Positions 1 through 11,217 of a stretch of DNA of 64,000 nucleotides are shown piece by piece (position 1 is the stretch's first letter; each line of letters starts with the position of its first letter). This DNA is from Annulohypoxylon bovei var. microspora (taxonomy: Eukaryota; Ascomycota; Sordariomycetes; Xylariales; Hypoxylaceae): positions 104,099 to 168,098 of the forward strand of contig MU405295.1 in NCBI GenBank assembly GCA_022836615.1. Reading direction: 5' to 3'. The translations under genes were made by a program, and so were the position numbers. The notes under the pieces were generated by a model. It was not told the DNA's origin, did no database searches, and saw nothing but the letters and a program-made list of their open reading frames with translations.

Positions 1-606
1 GTTCCTTTCTCTGATAACGGCCAGATGTACATACGTAATTACATACATTAGGTATGTACCTATAACCTGCAGGAATAGACACTTGATAAGCTTAAGATAA
101 GCTATAATAAATGATAGAAGTGCCATAGGAAGATGGGAATAAAAGACCCCTATGTAGATATATCCCTACGCCATGAAAGTAGAATTACGTACCTCATATG
201 ACACACCAGTCACGAGATCAATTGCCCCTCTTGGTTCAAGATAGAGGCATGTGAAAGCGAAGGTTAGCAAAGTTCATGTGACGAATATATCGCTCTATTC
301 AACCTTCTAACAAACCCTATAATATGTAAATAACCAACTTAATATGCCGGTAATTTATATAAGCCTTCCAGTTGTGAGATACATGGAGCCAACTAGCATA
401 GATCTCGATGGGTTATATACAACGGCATCTCATATGCTGCATACCTAATGTAGTATCATACAACCATTATCGTATCATTTAAAGGTACTCAATGACCCCC
501 TTTCTAGGTAGTAATAGAGGCCATATAATACAGCTTTAGAACCAGATTTGTTCCACCAACAAAAACACCAAAAAATGCCACCCAAACTTGAATCATTTCC
601 TTCTCA
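1..606. other. Gene-free stretch, left edge
   Basis: No coding signal was found. The stretch is moderately AT-rich and lies downstream of the CorA-like gene, so it must contain that gene's 3' UTR. No repeat or RNA gene is evident. Confidence 0.5.
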
Positions 607-2625
607 TTAATCTTCATCCTCATTCTTAGATTTCAACCCAACAAAGGTTCGGATCTGTCTTACAACGGCACTGCCACGATCTCCTATAAATGCCGCCCAG
701 TCATCCATTATATCACTAAAAAGCATAAGTAGCCTGCTGAAGAAGAACAGACTCACGAACGACACGCTCGCTATCACCGCAAACGAATACCAGTACGTCG
801 TGCCTGTCCAAGCCGTGTATAGATCCTCGATCTGCACCGAAAAGTAACTCGTCATAAAACTTATCGGTAAGAAGAAGACACTGAGTTTGGCAAGTAACGT
901 AGCACTTCTCGTGAGCCTAGCCGTTGCTTGCGAGTCCTTCTGTTGCGTCAAGTTAAAGTACTAGTCAAAATTTAGCTAAATTCGCGAATAGAAAGAACTG
1001 ACCACCACTCCTTACCGTTGTCGATAACGCCGCTATCTCTTCTAGGTATCCTTCGATAGTGTTCAGCATGAGATACTGAAGTCGATCTCTTAATCTGTCG
1101 AATCGACTCAAAGCTGAGTTCGTTAGGAACACCTTATGATCCGTATCGAGATGAACGCTCAGCTGCGAATCTCGTTTGCCGACTGCCATTATCTTGCTTA
1201 TGAGATTCTTATAATTCTCAAACAGGTGCTTGAACTCTCGAAGATCCTTGCTCAAATAATGCAATGTGGGGATGATCTCGGAACTCTTCGATACCTTGCT
1301 TCGACGCTGTAATACCTTTTAGCGATTATTACGCCGACTCTCTAGAGGCTTGACTTACTGTACTATCTAGAATTTTGTGGGTCTATGTAATAAGAATCAG
1401 CAATGTCCTTTCGATACCAAGGAATATTAACTTACCATCTCATCTAGTTCCTCTTCCGCAGCTTTGAGGGGACCGGCTGCAACATAATCCTCAAACAAAT
1501 AGTAGAAAAGGTTACTCGTTCCTTCATCGGCTAGACTTCCCGTCTCGCTATTGTTGAAAACAGACACTCCGGATTGTGTTCTGCTGAGGTCTTGTCGGGC
1601 GTTAGGTAGTGACTCCCTAACTGAACTTTGAGCAAGTGGATTGGCCTTGTAAAGGTCGAACCCTATAGTTGATAGTTGTCGGAGAATATCTAGTATATGA
1701 GCTCTCATAGACGTGAACTCTTCATCACGCCAGGTTTCCTTGTCCTCCTTTTCTGGTACTGGCTCAAATAAGGGTTTCTCGTGGATTGACAAAACAGTAT
1801 CTACCTATAGCATTAGCGGCTCCCTGGCAATACGATAGTAGCGTAGTACGCACGGTTGTTACATAATGCAAGCCATTGCCAGTGTTTGGGAGGCATTATG
1901 CTGATTCGCGGGTGTTCACGCTCTGGTACTGGCCGCTTATGAAGCCAATTTGCTCCGATGCAGAAGGCTTTTTGGACATGTTAGCATAGATAAAAGGGAC
2001 GTTCTGCCTGAAGCGTAGCACACCTTTCTGAGTTTGATCCGTTGAGAAATAGTTAACCGTATCCTTCACTTGCAAATACAGAGCTACATTGTCATTGACT
2101 TCTGCGGAAGGTACAGGCTTCGGAAAGCTGCCATTTATGGTATCTCCTTTCTCTAGGTCCCTATTTGATCGTTGATGGTGGCGTAAGGAGATTTTCCTCC
2201 TATGGTTATGCCGTCGTGCCTCATCCTGCTGTGATCTTGGTGTGGCCATTAAACCAAGTAATCTAGGTGAGAATCCGTATTTCTTGCCAATGGAGGCCAT
2301 GACGTCCCTTTGTGCACTAGGATCCCATACATTGCTATAACCTTGGTTAGTATACTCGGCGTGCCTAATGTCTCCTCCCAGCAACGTACATCCATCGAAT
2401 AGGGTAATCTCTCTGATCATCGGGATTGTGATCAAGTAGCTCCTTCACCTCGTCACTGCCAAGGTCGAACGCGATGCGTGCCCTTTTGAGTCCAAACTCA
2501 ACTACGAAATTCCTGCTGTTCTCATTTCTCACGTGTGCTTCGGCAATCTGAAAGACATCGTCTTTATCAAAATCATGGAAGGCGATCGCGATGCCTGCCG
2601 AAGAAAACTCGTCGTCGGACGCCAT
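607..2625 (-). CDS. CorA-like Mg2+ transporter family membrane protein, 7 exons
   Basis: Reconstructed as seven exons on the minus strand: 2625-2390, 2334-2024, 1967-1854, 1800-1436, 1382-1359, 1306-1016 and 960-607. All introns are 52-56 nt, with GT-AG ends and mostly recognisable CTAAC-like branch sites. The exons sum to 1695 nt (564 aa). The long soluble N-terminal part carries segments typical of fungal CorA-like proteins: YGFSPRLLGLM, CIGANWLHKRP and WQWLALCNN followed by VLSIHEKP. The C-terminus has two membrane segments (about residues 469-489 and 503-524) joined by a short loop, the CorA hairpin. The classical GMN signature after TM1 is not present; the loop reads YFSVQIEDL. Metal transport is therefore family inference. 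The product should be a plasma or organelle membrane protein. Exon 5 is a 24-nt microexon. Family assignment is fairly secure, function is not. Confidence 0.85.
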
Positions 2626-3406
2626 GACTGTAAGCGAGTAATCTGAGACGAAGGCAAATTACTAACGCCCACCTAAGGCAGGTAAAACAAAAACATGGAT
2701 ATAATATGGAAGTGCATCAGAGGAATTATTTGATATTGTATCATTGCAAAGGAAGAAGAAAAATACAACGAGGCTACGGTAGTTGATTATGATAACATTC
2801 AGCTCTCCAACGCCTGACCCAAGGTCGTTCCTTAAATACAAGGATTCGGTTGAGCAGGCGACGCGCCGAAGATGCAGGTGACATGTCGGAATTGGTGGGG
2901 ACGGTAACACGGCCGGGGGGGCTATGGCTAATGGCTAGGGCGACCGAACAGCGGTAGAGCGGGTAGTCCCATAAAGTTTAGCTTCCAAGGTCGACCGTTC
3001 GCCTGGGTACAATGGGCTCGAACCTAAAACATAAGTGCATAGCCGCTGCAGGTCGCAGTTTCCTAGATAGCCCAGCCCAGCTAGCCGTACACTCCCGAAG
3101 CTTCTAAAGTTATACCAACTAGGAAACTAACCGGTTTCTTCCTAACACAACATCGTCAATATGACTCTCAAGTCCAGATCGTGACTCACATCAATGCTCC
3201 GAGTCGATAAATACACGATGACCAATATCATTATATTGTCTTTCATGTCTTACAATCCAATGTGGAGATTTCCTTCGTGAAGATTTACAACGAGGCGTTC
3301 CAGCTATCGGATGCCACACAGCCATCCGCCAGCAGTCCCAAGGCCAATCATTACTCTTCTGTTATGAATACGATTTCTGCGAGTTTGCATACTCTCATAC
3401 GCCAAC
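2626..3406. promoter_or_regulatory. Divergent intergenic region between CorA-like and GNAT genes
   Basis: This 781-bp spacer lies between two divergently transcribed genes and should hold both promoters. No convincing ORF is present and I did not identify a specific site. Confidence 0.4.
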
Positions 3407-4166
3407 ATGTCCAAATTTGCCAAATGGAGGATGGAGCTCATTTCCATAGATGAAGAAGGATGCCATTTTTATATTGACCACTACAAACCGTTCAGGTTAG
3501 GTGCCTTGAAACAATATCCAGACGGTAGGTTTGCTTAACATGTATTTATTCGTCTAAGTGATACGTGTTGGGACTCTTTTGGGGCTGACAGCTGACCATC
3601 TTGCTCGGCCACTTACACCAACAGCCTTCGGTTCGACTTACGATAGGGAAATCAACTTCACTAACGATGACTGGCTTAGCCGCATCAAGAACCCTCTGGC
3701 TAAGACATTTGTGGCCGTGCGTACCCTTGATGGAAGGGTCCTGTCCGCTACGTCATTAATTGGGCCTATGCCGAACCCTGACCCATCAAGCAATCCGCTC
3801 CAAGCCAGTACCGAAATGAGGGATGGTAGCGATCAACACCACAATCATGGCAATACCCAGGTCTCACCACTGTCATTTCAGATTTCCGCTGTCTACACAA
3901 CGCCAGAAGCTCGAGGCCAAGGCCTTGCAAAGGCTTTGGTCAAGACCGCGTCGGAGCAGGCTATCGGCTCTGCTAAGGGGCAAGAAAGACAGCTCTCACT
4001 AAGCTTGGTTGTCTCTGCGTCAAACAGCGCCGCAATAGGGCTTTACACGAGTTGCGGCTTCGTAGTGGACGAAGGAGGTCCAAGAACATCGTTCAATCCT
4101 CACAAGAATTTGCCTTCCGATGAACTAGTTATGCGTTATCACGAAACCCCTAAGTCCCCTGAATGA
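3407..4166 (+). CDS. GNAT-family N-acetyltransferase
   Basis: Two exons, 3407-3524 and 3592-4166, sum to 693 nt (230 aa). The start is the ATG at 3407, because the longer open frame in exon 2 has no ATG near its beginning and the upstream exon supplies the expected GNAT N-terminus (RLGALKQYPD, then PTAFGSTYDRE). The intron (GTAGGT...GACAG, 67 nt) keeps frame. A shorter alternative acceptor at 3558 would also keep frame but gives only a 34-nt intron. Acetyl-CoA binding motif A is visible near residues 140-155 (VYTTPEARGQGLAKAL), and a C-terminal segment with ASNSAAIGLYTSCGF matches GNAT motif B. There is a His/Asp/Asn-rich insertion before motif A. The enzyme would transfer an acetyl group from acetyl-CoA to an unknown amine. 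The substrate cannot be inferred from sequence or neighbours. Confidence 0.82.
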
Positions 4167-4866
4167 CGGATTTCACATACCACATACCACTCCGTCCCCT
4201 TTAAAATAAAAAATTACGAGTAAAATAAAATGAAGATTACCCCAGAGATCTTCTCTACACGCTCCACCCGTCGCTGGCCTAGCCGTCTATCCCAACCAAC
4301 TACGGACGGCGCCCTACCTGCGCGGTCTTGGCATCCTGTCCAAAGAGGCAGCTTGTGACGTCTGCGCCCACAGGATTGGCTCGCCGCGAGCCGGACTAAT
4401 TAAATGATCGCCCTAGGGCACGCACCGAAACCGACTGAGATTATCCTCTGGCAGGTCGACGACCCCAGCTCGCGATGTTTCATACTGGCAAATTCGCCCG
4501 CGAGGGAGGATGATCCCGGTAATCTCCTACCCACTACGGGCCTCGCTGCCGAGCCATATATTTTATACATATGGACCACGCGAACGGTGAAATCCCGCGT
4601 CGTCGGTTTCGTGCTTATCAAACATTCCACCTTGTTTGCTTCTTCGTTCTTTTTCACGTAGCAATCCACCTTCTTTCCTTCACCGCGTTTCGTCGCTCGA
4701 CATAAGGCAGGCAAGCCTGACACAACACCTTGAAGGGATATTCATTCGTTCGTCCATTCTCACCGTCACTCTTTTCAAGTACGAATCTACGTATCTATAA
4801 TAAAAACTTCACGATCCTTGAATTCAAATTCTATCCCTTGTTCTTATCTCGACCCAAGCGATCAAG
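4167..4866. promoter_or_regulatory. Intergenic: GNAT 3' end and CFEM promoter/5' UTR
   Basis: No supported gene. Short ORFs on both strands have no recognisable domain. The last 150 bases are pyrimidine-rich (CTCTTTTCAAG and similar) directly before the CFEM start, as is common for fungal 5' leaders. Confidence 0.4.
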
Positions 4867-5610
4867 ATGTTGGCGAAGCAGCAAATCCTCGTCGTCGCCC
4901 TCCTCGGGAGCGCGCAGGCCGCCGTCCAGTTCCCTACCTGTATCACGAGCTGCGTGCGGCAGTCGGGGTGCTCGCCCACGGACCTGGACTGCATGTGCAA
5001 GAAGTCGTCGTCGGGCACCTTCCTATCGGACGCCGTGGTCTGCATGAACCAGTGGTGCGACGCCAGCACCAAGTTCTCGGACCTGCTGGGGCCCATCCAG
5101 GCCAAGTGCGACGTGCCGCAGGCCGCCATTTCGTCCGCCGAGTCCAAGGCCGGCTTCGACACCGGCTCGGACTCGGACTCGACTCCCTCTGCTACCTCGA
5201 AGGCCAGCGCTACGGGATCGGGATCGTCGTCCCCCTCGGTGTCCGTCATCATGAGCGTCGGCGAGCCCGACAAGATCGACGGGTCTACCTCCGCGCCCCA
5301 GGTCACTGGAAGCGCCACCAAGGCCAGCAGCCCGTCGAGCGCCGTGTACTCTGACTCCACGGCCGTTATCACCCAGACCTCGGGCGCGTCTGAGTCCCTT
5401 CTCGTGGCGGCTACCACTCTTACCTCCGCTGCCAGCGCCAGCAGCACCTCCACCTCCACGTCTGAAGATTCTAGCGACGACTCCTCCAGCTCGTCATCCG
5501 ACGGCAGCCCGGCCGGCGGCCACACGGGCGATAGCGGCGCCGCAACAAGCCAGGCCTCCTTGCTAGCCGCCGTATTGGCCGTCGGTGCTGCTATGGCCTT
5601 TGGCTGGTAA
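4867..5610 (+). CDS. CFEM-domain GPI-anchored surface protein
   Basis: Intronless ORF of 247 aa. Residues 1-19 form a signal peptide ending SAQA. The CFEM domain follows, with eight cysteines at positions 25, 29, 35, 42, 44, 59, 64 and 81. Asp39 sits in the C-x3-D-x2-C-x-C segment, at the place of the haem-iron-binding Asp known from Candida CFEM proteins. Residues 95-220 are a Ser/Thr/Ala/Gly-rich, presumably O-glycosylated stalk. The C-terminus ends in a hydrophobic tail (SLLAAVLAVGAAMAFGW), the expected GPI-addition signal. The protein should sit in the cell wall or outer membrane leaflet. Family roles include haem capture, adhesion and pathogenesis; which applies here is unknown. High GC3 in this gene creates a long antisense open frame that I do not regard as a gene. 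Confidence 0.93.
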   Translation: MLAKQQILVVALLGSAQAAVQFPTCITSCVRQSGCSPTDLDCMCKKSSSGTFLSDAVVCMNQWCDASTKFSDLLGPIQAKCDVPQAAISSAESKAGFDTGSDSDSTPSATSKASATGSGSSSPSVSVIMSVGEPDKIDGSTSAPQVTGSATKASSPSSAVYSDSTAVITQTSGASESLLVAATTLTSAASASSTSTSTSEDSSDDSSSSSSDGSPAGGHTGDSGAATSQASLLAAVLAVGAAMAFGW

Positions 5611-6365
5611 CCGCCATCCCCATCCCTATTCACCCGAAGCCTAGATAGGCTCTAATCTTCTATCTGTATGTATTGGGAGGAGGCGGTACTACTACGCTAT
5701 ATAATAAATATCCCGGATGAACGTCTGGAATCTCGACTGGCGCCGTCGCACCGGTTGTTAGACGAGTCACAAGTTGGAGTCGAGACCGGATGTGGTTAAG
5801 ATGAAGCGGAGGAAAGTAATGCGCATGGGGGTTACGTCGCAGGATGATGAGACTGGCTGTGGGGGCGTGTCGCGGTAACAGGAGTAAATAAATAAGCTTG
5901 ATCTAATGGCCGTTTGGCTATGTGTGGCTCAGCTTACAAATATTCAATCAATGATCGATCTTTCATCGAACTAAATCATGGACAGGCCCTATTTCCTCGT
6001 AGCCGACGATCTAGTATCCACGTGATGGTCGAATTAACCTTTCTTTAGTACCTAAATATCTAGTGCATAAGTGTATGGTAATTAAGGTAAAAAGGGGGGC
6101 CAGGGGTGATGACAATAAAGCAGGTTTATGATTGATATTTTCCACTCCATATGGAACCATTCAGTTTCCGAAACAAATAATTACTATGTAGCATTATTTT
6201 GAAATATAGAAAGCGACAGCTTTGGTAGCGCACAGGTGTGATGTAGATATTAGGTAGTATACTCTCGAAGCATCTACAATAGAAAAAAATAGGCGAGTAG
6301 TTATAATGGTTTCTCACCAAGATCCTCCAATGCTTTGAATCGAAGCCCATTAAACGATATGTGAG
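5611..6365. other. Convergent intergenic region (CFEM / MSH5 3' ends)
   Basis: Two genes converge here, so this is 3' UTR and spacer sequence. It is AT-rich toward 6000-6350 and no gene is supported. Confidence 0.45.
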
Positions 6366-9300
6366 CTAAGGTTTCGATGTCGACTCATCAAGCAATGAGA
6401 TTTGATCAAGAACCTTCCGATACCAGGTGCCTTCGACCTTCGTCCTATTATTAGGCGGTGCTTTAATATCTTGCCCAAGGAAATTCCGCGCAACGGCTTC
6501 AGCTTCTTCAAGTTTCTGCGTCTCAGCATCCGACAATTTTGAACAGACGACTTCGAGGTCTTCGTTTCTGACGATCATGAGCATGATAGATTCGGCCCTC
6601 TCAACTACTGCTTCATCGATACCGTTCATTGCCGCGCAGCGGCTGCCAAAACTCGCAATACTTCGGCCCGACTTGAGTTGGAAAAGATACGTAACTTGAT
6701 CTTCCATGGTTGGAGCATCAAAATCCAATCGAACATCCATGTGCCCGAAGGCTAGCTCTGGAGTTTCCATTAGGAATTGTCCTTCGAAGATTTCGTGAAA
6801 GTGCGTGGCGGCTAAAACCTTTGGTCTCTCAGGACCAAGAGAGGTAAAATGGTCTAGTACCGCCGTGACTAAACCGGCACCATCTAGACTGTTCGTGCCT
6901 TTACCAAACTCATCTATCAGCACAAGGCTTCTGCGAGTTGCAAAGTTCATTGCAAAGGCGACCTGGCGTAGGTCAATAGAGAATGCGCTTTCGTTCTTTG
7001 CTACACTCTCACGTGTAGCAATACGTGTTAGTATACGGTCAGTAATTCCAATCTGAGCTCGTTCAGCCGGTACAAAACAACCAATATGGGCCAAATATAC
7101 GATAAGAGCAATCTGTTTGAGATATACACTTTTTCCGGAGTGATTTGGTCCCGTTAAGACGAGAGTGCTAGGGTGCTCTATCGAGTTTCGTTCGACCTCT
7201 GATGAGGCTTCATTGGCAACATCTTCGTCTTGGTCCCCAGGTCCAGCAGAGATGTGACAGTCATTTGCAATAAATGATGGCACAACTAGTTCCTGCAAAG
7301 GATGGCGACCTCCTTCGATATGTATGACATTTTGAGTCGTCATTTTAGGCGCAACCCAGTTATACTGTCCACAACCGATCGCCAATGCAAAGAGGCTGTC
7401 AAGCTCACCGAGGACGTCAGACGTTGCAATTATGACTTCCTGTTGCGCTAGAACTTTGACCGCGAGCTCGTGGATTATCTCAATCTCCCGATCTGCTAGA
7501 TATAAGCAAGCTCGACCAAAATACTATAAATCAAGAAGGGGTGCTTACCAATGATCATACAATAGGCATCCCCAAAATGCTCATCCATCTCCTTCATCTG
7601 CTGATTCTTATAGTATACACAACCCTCAGCTGCGAACATCCGTTCCCATACATCATTCAAGCCCTCACCATCGTAGTTGCCTTTTCCTGTTTCGGGGTTC
7701 AGCGAAACTACTGTTAAGAATCCTAATTGTGGAAAGAAAATGCAATTTTGCACATATCTTCTAGCCCATTCTGGTAACTCTCCTCGTAGTTTCGCTATGA
7801 CGTTGGTTAAGAAATGTTCCATCCCATCGTAGCTTCGCTTTAGTTCGTCTAGATTACCGTCGACGCCATGTCTGACAGCAGTCCTTCCGCGTTCCATGGA
7901 CTGCTCAAAATCGATAGTCTGACTGATCAGTTCACCCACTTGACAGAGGGCAAGCGGTTGAATAACATCTATCACCTAATTATACCATAAGTCAATTCGC
8001 ATCCTAGATGTCTGTGGTGTCTAACGGGATCTTACCTTTCTAATGATTTCGATTTTTTCTGACCCTGGCAAGGTTCGAAGTGAATCTCTAAGTTGCAAGC
8101 TATATGCAGCGAACCGCTGTAAAGAAGCCCAGACGTTATTGGCTATGGAAATCTTACGACCTGGGATGTCAACGCCCTTTTCTAATAGGGCTATGACTGA
8201 CTTCATGTTCTTAATTTTCTTGAGCTCGTTGCTTAGCTGCACAAGAGCCTCGGAATTCCCTGGTCGCAATAGGAACGATATCGTCTTCTGGCGGGCAAGA
8301 ATTAAATTGATGTCAGTGCTTGGTCGTAAGAAGATCTGGCGGAGCTTCGATTTCCCCTGGGGAGTGCGGGCTAGGTGCTGGAATAACCCATAGACAGAAA
8401 GACTCTCTTTAGCACCGGAGCCGGAATTGCTCGGGCCTCTCTGATGACTATTCGGGTGGTGTTCCGACTGTAATATTTGAAGGGATACCAAAGTATCGGC
8501 ATTGACGAACATCGAGTCAAACAAAGCGAACATTTCAATGGACTTGATCCTGAATGCAACCAAGGCATCAGGATCATTTGGTAAATAATGGACCGTTCTC
8601 CTCCGTTGAAGGTCCCCAAGTAGCGCGCCAGCGCAACCGATCTGTTATATGTTAGAAATATGGCAAGATCAATTAGATAACAAAACCTGACCGTTAGTCG
8701 GCTGTCAAGATTGATTGAAGTCCCAAGACGCATTAGACGTGCTTGCTTTGAGTTTTCTTGCCCACCAAAATCATCAGCCTCATCCACGACTTCGTCGACA
8801 ACAGACGTATAGAGTACACTCTGATGGCCAAGTGTTTCTAGATTGAGTCCCAACAATTTCGCTTTGCCAGTATCATAACGGAAGTCAGCAGAGTTAAGGT
8901 TCCTCAAGATATAGGCACTTCGTGAATCGCCTACAAGGTGTATTAGTTGTGTTCGATGTGCACTAAAATCAAGAACTTTGATCTTACCCCGGTTTCCATC
9001 AACTCCTTGAACCCTCTTAGTAAGGTAACTTGCTAGTGTCTCAGACGCCCTCGCGGATATGAGAATGGTAGTAGGATTGACGTGGAGAAGAAGCGTCTCA
9101 ACAAGATCGATACCTGGCATAGCTACGTCTTCAAGAAGGAACAAGGTCTCATCCATAGCGATATAATAAGCGCAGCCAAGATTCCCATTATCTTTCATGT
9201 CAATCGCCATAATGATTTCTCCTAGTGCGTCTGCGTCTTCATTAGATAGTACATCGTCAACGCGTGAATCATCGTCGTCTTCCTGACGACGGCCTGAATT

Positions 9301-9612
9301 TTTCAACGATGCCCGACTAGATGGGGGACGTAGGGACAGTCTTTGTCTTTGGGGATGAGGCGGGAGCTGAGGAGAAGATTCATTGGACAGTATTGTATTT
9401 CTTGAGTTTGCGCGGCTTGAGTTTCTTGACAGGCCTGTACTTGATAAGTTAGGATATCTAGGGGTAGGACGTATCTGGTTAGGAGTAGAGAAGATATGGT
9501 CGCTGGTTGCTGATCGAGAAAACAATGAGCTAGACTGGGTGAGATTCTGAGTACGAGTAGACTGCGTTGAGGATGCTCTCGATGGAGTTTGGTATCTTTG
9601 TCTGGATGCCAT
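6366..9612 (-). CDS. MSH5: MutS homolog MSH5 (meiotic crossover factor)
   Basis: Four exons on the minus strand, 9612-8692, 8641-8036, 7975-7549 and 7492-6366, sum to 3081 nt (1026 aa). The C-terminal ATPase has the Walker A motif TGPNHSGKS (about residues 765-773), followed by SVYLKQIALIVYLAHIGCF, and the Walker B motif LVLIDEFGKGTN (about 841-852). The combination of FVPAERA and IDEFGKGT is characteristic of MSH5 rather than MSH2/3/4/6. The preceding MutS core (lever, clamp and connector) is present, but no mismatch-recognition N-terminal domain is recognisable. The first ~120 residues are a Ser/Arg/Gln-rich disordered extension. In known systems MSH5 pairs with MSH4 (MutS-gamma) to stabilise Holliday junctions and promote crossovers in meiosis, in the nucleus. 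An intact copy suggests the fungus retains a sexual cycle. The exon 1 donor is the weak GTCAGG. Confidence 0.93.
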
Positions 9613-10216
9613 ATTGCTGTTCTAGCTATTTAAAAAGCTGTACAAGGGGTTATACTGAGTACCTAGGTTTTATTACCTAGGCGAGTTGCCGTAGAGACTA
9701 TTATGTACGTATAAGCAGGTGGGTATTTGAGTAAAGAAATGGAACATTATAGAAGAGTGGTTACAAAAATACTTACCTACTGGTTAGGTTGTTCTTTCTA
9801 ATTCATATTTTTTAGTTTTGGAACTCTCCATGTGCCCAACGTAGAAGGAACGGTTCCTTGTGTTTGGGTGAACATGGAAGGCACCGGCTTCTCGCGGGGG
9901 TGAATATATTTCATCCCTCGTAGCTTCTATAGCTTTTAAGGACCCAATAGTAAATAGGTTCGTAGCTAGAATTTGGTATTCAATATTCGTTTATATCTCC
10001 AGCTACCTTATTGGGACCGGAATCATAGTGTGATGACTATATTCACCTAAATATCGAGGGTTACTAACTATGTGAGTCGCGAAAATCGTAGTATTGATAG
10101 CTACGTGGCTTTAAGCACCCGTTTCTACCTCCAACTCTTTATAGTCGTGGCTAGTACAATAGGTCTATCCTATTGCAATGTTCATAGCTTTCTATACTAA
10201 CCGCTTAGTCCATCGT
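9613..10216. promoter_or_regulatory. MSH5 upstream region
   Basis: No gene is supported. The stretch holds the MSH5 promoter and the 3' end of EMC5. Two copies of an ACCTAGG(T) palindromic motif lie at 9660-9680. Confidence 0.4.
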
Positions 10217-10698
10217 CTATTTATTTTTGACCCATGCAGCAAATTCTTTCCTCTGCTTACGAATATCGACAAATCCGGGCCGGCTCTCTAGTAACCGGAA
10301 TGGGTTTCCGACGTAGTCTTTCTCCACCTCTCCGCTGCTATCCAGAAATCCAGCTTCACCCTCTCTTTCGATCTTCCCTGCCCAGACGCGCCATTGAATT
10401 GGACGCAGGTTTGAAGTTCCCAGCACCATGCCTAGGCAGACAACAAGCGTTGCGACGACGGTCTCGATGGTGATATCGATCGGTAGAGTGCTGGATGGGG
10501 CGTTGTGTGATGCCGTTAGGGAAGAGAGGGATGCGGCCCGGTGCGTTTGGAGAACAGAATGTTCATAAGCCGAGTAACAGCTGGATGTGCAAGCTATTGT
10601 AAACCATAAAGCTCTAGTTGTGATGAAAATGGGAGTTCTTACGCGTCTGCTAACAGCAATAGCCCGAAGGCTGTTGTTAGCTTGGAAACCCAAGTCAT
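10217..10698 (-). CDS. EMC5: ER membrane protein complex subunit 5 (EMC5/MMGT family)
   Basis: Two exons, 10698-10643 and 10580-10217, separated by a 62-nt intron, encode 139 aa. The first exon supplies the N-terminal membrane segment (FGLLLLADACYSAYEHS, residues 11-27). A second membrane segment lies at about 55-74 (TIETVVATLVVCLGMVLG). It is followed by the diagnostic LRPIQWRVWAGKIEREGEAG and RPGFVDIRKQRKEF blocks shared by fungal EMC5 proteins. The length matches the family. In characterised organisms EMC5 is a core subunit of the ER membrane protein insertase; it was earlier described as a Mg2+ transporter (MMGT). It is transcribed divergently from the HAD hydrolase gene, with starts 520 bp apart. 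Confidence 0.9.
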
Positions 10699-11217
10699 CT
10701 TTTTGGGGACACCTGATGATACGTAGGTGATGGTAGTCAAAAATAATTGATGATGTTTAGAATAAATGACCAATTCAACCAGTCAATCAATCATTAACTG
10801 GGTCAAGTGCATGAATGTACCTTCCTTCCTTCCTTCCTAAGTGGATATTGTATCCATTATGTAGAAACTGGATGTTATGCTCCAAAACGGGTTGATGTTA
10901 TAGTTTTCGGGGTACCTTAATCGTGCCTATCGGTCCGTACTGGTAATTACCCCATTTAACCTTAAGCTGCCGCTGCTTGCTTTAGCGGTGCCCGGGTGCA
11001 TGAGGTAGGTGCGATACTACGGCTGCCGTCGCTGGAAAACCCCGCAATGTAAAGGGAAGCTCCCCGCAATGATCTTGCCTTACGGGCTGCAAAGCACTTC
11101 GTCATCTTAAACAACCTTAGAACCTTGGGCAGATCAACGTCTTTTACCTCTTAAGACAACTTGACTAAGTGCTAACACGACTCGCTCTACAATTATTGCA
11201 TCATCCATTCATTCAAC
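10699..11217. promoter_or_regulatory. Divergent promoter of EMC5 and HAD hydrolase, with CCTT microsatellite
   Basis: This 519-bp spacer lies between divergent start codons and so should contain both promoters. It includes a short CCTT tandem tract at 10820-10838. The HAD-side leader (11161-11217) is pyrimidine-rich and ends CAACATG. Confidence 0.5.

Noticed and set aside
3525..3558. 34-nt intron alternative in the GNAT gene
   Set aside because: It keeps frame but is shorter than any other intron here; the 67-nt version gives a normal intron.
4824..5633. 269-codon open frame antisense to the CFEM gene
   Set aside because: It mirrors the GC3-rich CFEM coding frame, has no domain, and the sense frame has a complete signal peptide, CFEM and GPI tail.
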